Source of the DNA: Synechococcus sp. KORDI-49
GTDB lineage: Bacteria > Cyanobacteriota > Cyanobacteriia > PCC-6307 > Cyanobiaceae
Reading direction: 5' to 3'
DNA: 64,000 bases
Assembly: GCF_000737575.1 (NCBI RefSeq)
Contig: NZ_CP006270.1
Span: 933,163 to 997,162, forward strand
Positions within the stretch are counted from its first letter, which is position 1. Each line of letters opens with the position of its first letter. Position numbers and translations under genes: made by a program. This document shows positions 37,801 to 47,300 of this stretch, in pieces. Below the pieces are notes generated by a model. The model was given only the letters and a program-made list of their open reading frames with translations, did no database searches and had not been told where the DNA came from.

Positions 37801-38090
37801 GGGTGGCGTGTCACCGCCAGCCGCAGCCCATGGGGATCGGCCAGCAGCTGCTCCTGCTGCTGTTGCGACAACTGCGCCAAGGCCGGCAGCTGGTGCACAT
37901 CGGAACGGTGGATGGCCAGAGCTGGGCGGGTTTCACCCACAGACGCCCTTTCCCCTGGCTCTCGCCCCGAGGCGATCACGGCCAGACGCTTGAGCAAGGT
38001 GGAAGCGACCTTGGGAACTGGCGCGACGCACCAGCGCACCTCAGCAATCACGAGGACGAGGCTGCGCTCCAGTGCACCGAAAGCCGTCAT
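34857..38090 (-). CDS. Sulfotransferase–TPR–GT41 (OGT/HMW1C-like) fusion protein
   Basis: A 1077-residue three-part protein without a signal peptide. Residues 1–250 look like a PAPS-dependent sulfotransferase: APVPKVASTLLKRLAVI near the start, then RHPAERLLSFWHDKLHLADP for 3'-phosphate binding. Residues about 265–300 are a Gln/Leu coiled coil (LQQQLLEAQQQLSVAQQAL). Residues about 320–560 are TPR repeats (for example NNLGLAYGALKQSAAAMASY). From about 700 to 1060 comes a GT41 glycosyltransferase domain: VGVISPHLINHNGSIWALGW, QLAPVQGQGWGHPISSG, HYYFSGEGMEPPGNEAHYSE and the nucleotide-binding TIDWNGGNSSMQSLSLDCP. GT41 enzymes glycosylate Ser/Thr (OGT) or Asn (HMW1C). It is divergent from a giant sequon-rich adhesin, a likely substrate (inference). 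Confidence 0.88.
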   Translation of the reverse strand: MTAFGALERSLVLVIAEVRWCVAPVPKVASTLLKRLAVIASGREPGERASVGETRPALAIHRSDVHQLPALAQLSQQQQEQLLADPHGLRLAVTRHPAERLLSFWHDKLHLADPSYAPLNASVQSVRGRDRLEPCRFQDFLAYLEEHWQLLQSDGHLRPQRQWLGEAELFNQRLDRDQLIKDLPPLLEPLLPAERLQRIQQELQRYDDQFRQRLAKRWQDAYSKDALARLERLYGVDLEAYGYGLPRRRGDKVRPLAALDTDALVDPLQQLRDRHLQIAGLQQQLLEAQQQLSVAQQALQRPPLPSIDPPQGQWPPHNSPEAGLAHLYEAISQNRSQEVLDQVASLHGHPHAGEVAYLAGLAHAQLGQHELALRAYERAQAAGFLTPYVLFNGGNACRAVGNNVEAIRLYREALEPFPSFHEAHINLSQAYLNAGDRDAAERQLRLLLRDQPTAYQAAFALGNLLRELKRDAESVEAFRLCLEHAPNYADAWNNLGLAYGALKQSAAAMASYRQALAIDANFKPSRQNLAQGLIQEKRHADALEQFEQFSGLASLTPMETVIGLQGRIACLMELDRYQDGLSVADAVSDDKRLQLMARLHVLPVLYRDDQQVAEVRRRWSDDAHQLYSLLEGINQDDAAWPELYAHAWSLTNFYLAYQMDNDRPLQELYAGILDRILRPKLAQFMQPRPQRDPADPRPLRVGVISPHLINHNGSIWALGWLEAIAGNSGYEIFSYNIGESEDSGSERFAALGTYRHLPLKPDNPEPMLQQILDDQLDLLLFTDIGMHAASKVTSVLQLAPVQGQGWGHPISSGSRTIHYYFSGEGMEPPGNEAHYSETLYRLPKTGLNYETPAAIHDGQLLYDKFDLPRDRPILNSLQSTFKYLPRNDWTYAEIAKRHPEAFIVLVGHMGSNSICDRLYERMRPHFEHRNLVIEEHLRILPRLDYGDFMGLFAISHHTIDTIDWNGGNSSMQSLSLDCPVVTLPTEFMRGRHTVSMLEVLELPELIAKDVDDYVAISVRLLQEAAFYAEMKQAIGERKQRLFHDKSVAVAFQTAVETVCRQRPAVGQLPLESLDLAA

Positions 38091-38335
38091 CCGCTGAGGG
38101 AAAACAGTTCAGTCGAGATTAAGAGCGTTTCGACAAGACACAGCGCCAACATTGCAATCTCATGGCGAGACCATCAGCAGCTGCTGACACCCGAAAAGCC
38201 TGCAGCAGCCTTGTTTTCACAGCAGAAAAATGACAGTGGGCCGATACGTCCGCATCTCAGCGAGACACATTCACAAAGCCATGCCAGATCAAGTCGATCT
38301 CAACAAAGTCATGAAATAGTCCCGTTTCGGTCGTT

Positions 38336-41300
38336 GTGGGCCCTTCGCTGCTGCTGAGCATTGTTCTGAAGCTGGGCGGCCACCGCCGTGGCACCAAGAC
38401 ACGTCGCAGCAGCCGTAGCCGTCGCTGGAGCCGTTCGGCTCAGACCCTTTTCGCCAGTTGGGCGGTGATTGGCCAGATGGGCGCGATCGGTGTGCTCGTT
38501 GGCGAAGCCTTCGAGCCTCAACTGGCGAAAGCCAACCCACCCATGGCTGGTGATGACTCTGGAAAAGCAGCCACTTCCACCGGCGCTGGAGCCTTTGCGA
38601 TTGGAGCGGGCGCAACCGCTTCGGGCACCTACGCTATTGCCATAGGCAAATCATCAAGCGCAAGCGCAGACGGCGGCTGCGCATTAGCAATCGGTTACTC
38701 AGCGAAATCACTAGGCAAACAATCAATTGCCATTGGTGCCTCTGCAATTGCCCAAGAGGAATCCGCCATTGCCATTGGTTGTCAAGCCTCGGCAACAGAT
38801 GCAAAGGCCATTGCCATTGGACAAAAGGCCACCGCTAGTGACCAAGGCATTGCAATTGGTCTTGATTCGACTTCGTCCGCAACAAACGGTCTTGCCATTG
38901 GCTTCCAAGCCGATGCCAGTGGTTCCGCCACCATTGCAATTGGATGCAAAGCAAGTGCTTCGGGTGGAGATAGAGCCGTTGCCATCGGCGAACAAGCTGA
39001 AGCGACTGGCACGAATTCCTATGCCATCGGCGTTCAAGCCGAAGCTACTGCAGTAAATTCATTCGCCATTGGCACTCAGGCCAGTACAACTCGGATAGGT
39101 CAGATCTCCATTGGCAAACCAGACGGAAGTTGGAATAACGGAGAAGTCACCATTGGCTCACTGGAGCATTACGAAAGTGTCAGTGATGGACGTCAAATTG
39201 AATGGAACGAAGAAGAGGGTGATTGGGAAGTTGGAGCTGATGATGCTGACGTAACCAAGATTGGTTTGGTCATCGCCAACGGTGACGGATCCCTTTTCAG
39301 ATTAAACGTCACTGGTGGAGGGCTGGATCAAATCGTGAGCGGCTCCACCTGCGAGTCAAACGGTGACAAAGCTGAATGTTATGGAGAAGGTGCTAATGCC
39401 ACAGGCAAATACACAACAGCCATTGGCGCTAACGCAACAGCAGCAACAAGTTCAAATAGTACTGATTTTGGAGCAACAGCTCTTGGCTACAACGCCAACG
39501 CCGGCGGATCTAACTCCGCAGCGATTGGGCGTCAGGCCAACGCCAGCGGCACTTACTCCACGGCATTGGGTTCTCAAGCCAACGCCAGTGGAGTTGCTTC
39601 CATGGCATCGGGTACTTACGCCACCGCCAGCGGCAATTACTCCCAGGCATTGGGTTATGAAGCCAACGCCAGCGGCGACTCCTCTACCGCTTTGGGACGT
39701 GGCGCAACAGCCAGCAATGCTTCTTCCACGGCGTTGGGGACCGGCGCGGCGACAACCCGAGACGATCAACTCATGCTCGGCAAGGAAGCAACGCAAGTCA
39801 CCGTCGCCAATCTTGCTAATACCAGCCGAGGAGCCAGCGGCCAAGCCATCGTTGTTGCCAATAGTGATGGCACGCTGAGCAGTTTTGAAGTTGGCGGCAG
39901 CACCCTCGATTCACTGACTTGTGTTGGCAACGGAACCAACGCCGTTTGCTACGGGCCAGGGGCCAATGCCACAGGCAAATACACAACAGCGATTGGCGCT
40001 AACGCAACAGCAGCAATAAGTTTAAATAGTACTGATTTTGGAGCAACAGCTCTTGGCTACAGCGCCAACGCCGGCGGAGCTAACTCCACGGCGATAGGGC
40101 GTCAGGCCAACGCCAGCGGCACTTACTCCACGGCATTGGGTTCACAAGCCAACGCTAGTGGAATTGCTTCCATGGCTTTTGGTGCTGGTGCCAATGCCAA
40201 CGAGACTGCGGCTATTGCCGTGGGCGTTAACTCCACAGCGTTAGGAGCCAATTCGTCCGCCTTTGGTACAGAAGCTCAAGCCACCGAAGAAGATGCCGTC
40301 GCGATTGGCCACACAGCCGTCGCCAACAAAATCAACGCAATAGCAATCGGTTCTGGTGCTCGTGCAACAGGAATCAATTCCATTGCATTGGGTGATTTAG
40401 CCACTGCCTCCGCCCACAATTCCTCTGCCATTGGCCTAAAGGCCAACGCCACGCAAACGTGGGCCACAGCTATTGGTTTTCAAGCTAACGCCACAAACGT
40501 TGACACCACAGCGATTGCTCCATACGCCACAGCCAGTGGACGTGCCGCTCTGGCAATTGGTTACAAGGCCAAGGCCACAGGTGGTTACTCTCAGGCAGTT
40601 GGTTTTGCTGCCAGCTCGGGCGGCCAAAATTCCACCGCACTTGGACACCAAGCCAAAAGCGGAGGAAAAAATAGCATTGCCCTTGGATATGAATCCAATT
40701 CTCAATACGCAAATTCAACCGCGATTGGTGTAAGCGCTAAAACAACACGCGCTGATCAACTGATGCTGGGCAAGGCGGCGACGGAAGTCACCGTTGCCAA
40801 TCTTGCTGATGCTGATAGCTCACAAGAACGAAACGCCATCGTCACCGCCAACGCAGATGGCACCCTCAGCCGTTATGAAGTTGGTGGCAGTGCCTTCAAT
40901 TCATTGAGCTGTGAAGGCAACGGCGACAACGCCGTTTGCTATGGCCCTGGAGCCAATGCCACAGGCAAAAACACAACAGCGATTGGTGCTTATGCCAGTG
41001 CAGCTGCCTCTTCCAACACGGCTGAATTTGCTGCTACTGCGATTGGATCGAATGCCAATGCATCTGGAGCATCCTCAACCAGTATTGGAAATTCTTCTCG
41101 TGCGAACAGATCAGGATCAATTGCCATTGGCCATCTGGCGAACGCTGATGATGTCAGAACCATTGCCATCGGATCCGGCAGCACAGCAACTGCAGAATGT
41201 GCCATGGCTGTGGGCTGGAATGCCAGTGCTACCGCCAACAATTCAATCGCAATAGGCCTCAACTCCTCCAGCACTGGACCGAACAGCACAGCATTGGGTC

Positions 41301-44300
41301 ATAACGCTCAAGCAACACGCGGCCAGTCCATTGCGATTGGACGCGGAGCGGTGGCAGACAAATTTGGAACAGCCGCCTTAGGGGCCTGCTCCAATGCTTT
41401 TGGCGAACGTTCGATTGCCGTTGGTGTTTACGCGAATGCCACAGGCGTCTGTTCCATGGCCATTGGCTTTACAGCTAATGCCACAGCTGAAAATTCAATT
41501 GCTATCGGTGATAGTGCAAACGCGACAGCCAATAATTCCATCGCAATTGGATTAACAAGCAAAGCATCAGACGTTGATTCAACAGCGATTGGTCACAACT
41601 CATCGAGCACTGGAGTGAACAGCTCAGCCTTTGGCCAGCGCGCGAAAGCGAGTGGAAACGATTCCACCAGTCTTGGCAAAGCCTCAAGAGCCACCGGCCA
41701 GGGAGCAACAGCAGTTGGTCATTTTGCACAAGCTGACGGAGATCGCACCATCGCTGTTGGTGCTGGCAGCCTCTCGAATCAAATCTGCGCCGTTGCCATT
41801 GGTCAGTTCTCCAGGGCGACAGGCACCAGCGTTCTAGCGATTGGAACCAATGCATCGGCTTCCAAAGCCGATGCCATCGCCATCGGCATTCTCTCGAATT
41901 CGTCCGCAGCCAACACCACCACGGTTGGCACCGAAGCCGTCGCCAGCCAGGAATCGGCCAGTGCCTACGGAACAGAAGCCGCCGCCACGGGTGAACGTTC
42001 CATGGCCTTTGGTGCTGGCTCAATCTCCAGCGACACAAATACAACAGCCATGGGCACAGCCGCCCAAGCGACTGGAGTCAATGCCAGCGCCTATGGAGCT
42101 GGTGCTAATTCCGCCGGCGAGAACTCCATGTCGTTTGGCGCGGCATCCACGGCCACAAGCAAGAACGATCTGGCCTTTGGCACATCTGCTTTCACCTCTG
42201 GCCCCAACGCCAGTGTGTTTGGAACCTTGGGTCAAGCAACTAAGGGCGACGCCACAGCAATTGGTTTCCAAGCCCAAGCCCTTGGCATTGACTCCACCGC
42301 AGTCGGCAAAGGCGCTCAAGCCACAAAGGAGAATGCCGTTGCCCTGGGTTCTGATGCCATTGCAAGTGGCCTTGGTTCCACGTCACTGGGTGATGCAGCA
42401 ACAGCGAGCGGAGCCAATGCAACAGCGTTAGGCATAGCAGCTGATGCAGGTGGATCCAACTCCACGGCGATTGGTCGTCAGGCCGTTGCTGCTTTCGCCA
42501 ATTCAACCGCGATTGGTGCTGGATCAGCCACAACACGCGCCGATCAACTGATGCTGGGCAAGGCGGAGACGGAAGTCACCGTTGCCAACCTTGCTGATGC
42601 TGATAGCTCACAAGAACGAATCGCCATTGTCACCGCCAACGCAGATGGCACTCTTTCTCGCATCAACATCGGTGACGGCATCACCATTGATGGAGACACC
42701 ATCGCCGCTAACACCTCGATCGTCACTGGTGGCTTAAACACCGAAGTCAGCCCATCACCAGATGGCAGTGTCACCACTTACACCGTGAGTGGTTACAACG
42801 CCACAACTCAAGCTGGAGCCATCGCCGACGCTGGTTCTTCTACCACCGGCAATGGCGTCAGCGTTACCTCCCAGTACGACGCAACAACTCAAACCACCGC
42901 CTACGGCATTGAAGTTGCCACCGGAAATGGCCTCACCATCAACAACGAAGGAAAAGTTGAAGTCAACATCGATGCATTGAACTGCGCCGGTGAAGGTGAT
43001 GGTGCCGAGTGCTACGGCACTGGTGCTCAGGCCACGGGAGATGCAACAACAGCGATCGGGTCAGGCGCGACATCCACTGCCGCTGGTGCAACAACGTTGG
43101 GCAATTCAGCAACAGCGAGCGGAACCAATGCAACAGCGTTAGGCATAGCAGCTGATGCCAGCGGAATCGACGCGATCGCCATCGGTAAAGCCGCAAAAGC
43201 CTCAGGCATCTATTCCATCTCAATGGGTGCAGAATCCAACGCAAGTGGCCGATCTTCAACGGCCCTGGGTGACCGGAGCATTGCTAGCGCAAACGACTCG
43301 ACTGCACTCGGCAAAGGGGCTGAAGCAACGGCGCAGTCGTCCGTGGCCCTGGGGCATTCATCGATCAGCAGTGGGAACCAATCAACCGCGCTTGGAACAC
43401 GCTCTAACGCTACAGGAAAAGACGCGATTGCCATTGGCTTCAAGTCTCAGTCCGATGGCTTGGGAAGTATCGCGCTCGGAACCGAAACGCTTGCCAATGG
43501 CACTGATTCGATCGCCCTCGGTTATCAAACCAAAGCAAGCGGAATCGACGCGATCGCCATCGGTAAAACCGCTAAAGCCTCAGGCATTTATTCCATCTCA
43601 ATGGGTGCAGAATCTAATGCAAGTGGTCGTTCATCAACGGCCCTCGGTGATCGGAGCATTGCTAGTGCAAACGACTCCACTGCACTGGGCAAAGGGGCTG
43701 AAGCAACGGCGCAGTCATCCGTGGCACTGGGGCATTCATCGATCAGCAGTGGGAACCAATCAACCGCGCTTGGAACAAGCTCTAACGCTTCAGGAAAAGA
43801 CGCGATTGCCATTGGCTTCAAGTCTCAGTCCGATGGTTTGGGAAGTATCGCGATCGGAACCGAAACGCGTGCCAATGGCACTGATGCGATCGCTCTCGGA
43901 TATAAAACACAAGCCATTGGCGAACAATCAACATCAATTGGATCCAATACAAGTGCCACTGGTCGTTCATCATTCGCCGTTGGTCATGATGCAATCGCTA
44001 CAGGGCAAAATTCTTTTGCCATTGGTACAGGTGCAAGATCTGAGTTGAATGATGCCATCGCGATCGGAACCAACACAACAGCCGAATATGGAACCGGTGG
44101 AGCGAAAAATGCCATCACCATCGGAACAAAAGGGAATGGAACAGCAGATCTGATCTTACCCGGCCTCGCTAACAAGCCAGAAAGTGGTACTCAGTATCTG
44201 GTTGTGGATGGCCAAGGTGTTGTGTCTGTCGGTGAAGCCATTCAAATTCCCGAAGTTAATATACAAGTACCAGACAAATTTGTGTGTGAACAGGATGGAC

Positions 44301-47300
44301 CCAATGCAACCTGTTACGGACAAAATGCGACGGCCGCAGGTGATCGAACCACCGCAATTGGAGCTAACACAATTGCTGGCAGAGCACCTGACGCTACAGA
44401 TTCACGTGTTGGGTCAACAGCTGTCGGTGCCTTGGCCAAAGCAACAGGCCATGACTCGGTTGCACTCGGTGTCAACACCTCCTCGTCTGGCAACAAATCC
44501 ATTGCAGTCGGTGCACTCAGTCAGTCCACCGGAGACAGGGCCATCGCCATCGGCGATCTCTCGGCCTCTTCTGGCGAACAATCCGTTGCACTTGGATCCT
44601 CATCAACGGCACAGGGGCACTACTCCGCAGCCATTGGTTTCAAAGCCACAGCTAACGAGGCTTCATCGGTAGCCATAGGCCCCAACACAGCCACCACCCG
44701 TTCCGGCCAGATCGCTCTGGGCGCTGCTTCTGCCCAAGTCACCGTTGCCAACCTCGCCAATACAACCTCGGTCAGTGGACAGGATCCTTCCAGCTTCGGG
44801 GCGGTCATGGCCAATGGCGATGGCACCCTCATCCGCTCCGGCATCGGCAATGGACTGCAGGTTGAAGTTGATCAATCCACAGGTGATCTCAACCTCTCGG
44901 TGAACACCGGCAATGGCATCACCATTGGTGGTGGGGGCGTAGAAATCAACACCGGCAACAACATCTTCATCAACAACTCCGGTGCCCTCAGTGCTGCCAA
45001 CACAACTGTGGCTGCTGGAACGGCCACAGCAGAGGATGGTGAAACTCAGTTAACAGCAACAACATCCGGAGGCACCACCGTCACCGGGGCCTGGAACAAC
45101 GCCACCTCCACAGCCCGCTATGGCGTTGCGGTTGCAACAGGCAACGGACTGACCATCAACGACGGAAAAGTTGAAGTCAATGTCAGTCAAGGCAATGGCA
45201 TCAGCATTGATGCCAACGGTGCAATTCAGGCCAATGAAGCCGTCGTCACGGCTGGCGACAACGTTGCCGTTTCAGCCAGCAAAAGCGACGACGGACGCAC
45301 CACCACTTACAACGTCAGTGGTTACAACGCCACCACCACCGCAGGTCCCATCACAGGTGCAACCACGAACAGCACCGGTGGTGGTGTCAAAGTGACCTCC
45401 AAATACGATTCAAAAACTCAAACCACTGCTTACGGCGTTGAAGTTGTCACAGGCAATGGCATCACCATCAACAACGGCCAACTTGAAGTCAACACAGGCG
45501 GCAACAACATCATCGTGAACCCCAATGGTTCACTCAGTGCTGCCAACACAACTGTGGCTGCTGGAACGGCCACAGCAGAGGATGGTGAAACTCAGTTAAC
45601 AGCAACAACATCCGGAGGCACCACCGTCACCGGGGCCTGGAACAACGCCACCTCCACAGCCCGCTACGGCGTTGCCGTAGCAACAGGTGATGGACTGACC
45701 ATCAACGACGGAAAAGTTGAAGTCAATGTCAGTCAAGGTCATGGCATCAGCATTGATACCAACGGTGCCCTTCAGGCCAATGAAGCCGTCGTCACGGCTG
45801 GCGACAACACTGCCGTTTCAGCCAGCACCAGCAATGACGGACGCATCACCACTTACAGCGTCAGTGGTTACAACGCCACCACCACCGCAGGTCCCATCAC
45901 AGGTGCAACCACGAACAGCACCGGTGGTGGTGTCAAAGTGACCTCCAAATACGATTCAAAAACTCAAACCACTGCTTACGGCGTTGAAGTTGTCACAGGC
46001 AATGGCATCACCATCAACAACGGCCAACTTGAAGTCAACACAGGCGGCAACAACATCATCGTGAACCCCAATGGTTCACTCAGTGCTCTCAAAACAACTG
46101 TCTCTCCAGCTGATCAAAAGGTCACCATCACCACAACAGGTGGTTTTGATCAGGCCAACAACTTCACCACCGATTACGCCGTCGGAATCAACATCTCTGA
46201 TCGTGCTTTCGATGCACTCACATGCGAAGGAGATGGAGAGGGCGCGGAATGCTACGGAAAAGGCGCCAAGGCCACGGGCAAGTTCACCACTGCCATCGGC
46301 GCACAATCATCAGCCATCACGACCAATGTCGAAAATGCCATCGCCGGTGCCACTGCTGTTGGCTATGGCTCCAATGCCGGCTCCCGCGGCTCCACCGCGA
46401 TAGGCGTCGCGACAAACGCATCTGGTGAATTCGCTACTGCGCTAGGCAGTGATGCCCGCGCCAACAGCACAGGCTCGATCGCGTTGGGAAAGGCGGCGAA
46501 GGCCACTGCCAACTTGACCACGTCAATCGGCGCTGGGGCGGATGCCAGTGGTATCGAATCCATAGCTCTGGGATCCAGGGCCACCTCGGTTGGTGAGAGT
46601 TCAACCGCTCTGGGCTCGAATGCCAATTCAAGTGGATACCGCGCCACGGCACTGGGCTACAGAGCCATAGCAAATGGCAGCACCTCAACAGCGTTGGGAA
46701 AAGAGACAGAAGCAAATGGCTCTGGATCTGTCGCCGTTGGTGCTATGGCCAAGTCGACAGCCAACTCATCAACGGCTTTAGGTGCTGGAGCACAGGCTTC
46801 CCAGACCAGAACCGTTGCCATCGGCACCTTGGCTAATGCGTCTGGAACTGACGCCGTGGCGTTGGGTGCCAGAACAAAAGCGTCTGGTACCTCGGCGGTA
46901 GCGCTGGGCGATGGCAGCCAAGCCACTCACATCGATGCTGTTGCCATCGGACCTGGCGCAGCAACTACAGCTGATGACCGCATCACCCTTGGCACCGAAG
47001 ACACCAGTTATCAAACCCCGGGCCTCAGATCTGTCAGCGGCCAGGATTATTCGTTGGTCGTGACGAACCAGACCGGTGTTCTCGGTGCCCTGAACCTCGG
47101 CAGCTTGCCCAATGACACCACCTTCTGCGTCGGCAGCGGGCAGGAGTCCACCTGTTACGGCGAAAATGCCAGATCCCAGGGATCTGGCACCACCGCCATG
47201 GGTGCCAACAGCGTTGCCGATAGCGGTGCCGGAGCCGATGAAATCGTTGCGGCAACGGCACTGGGTGCCAGAACAGAAGCCACCGGTGCCGGCTCCACTG

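Noticed and set aside
38091..38335. Search for an RNA gene or operator between the GT41 fusion and the adhesin
   Set aside because: No convincing hairpin, terminator or promoter pair could be picked out by eye in these 245 bp.
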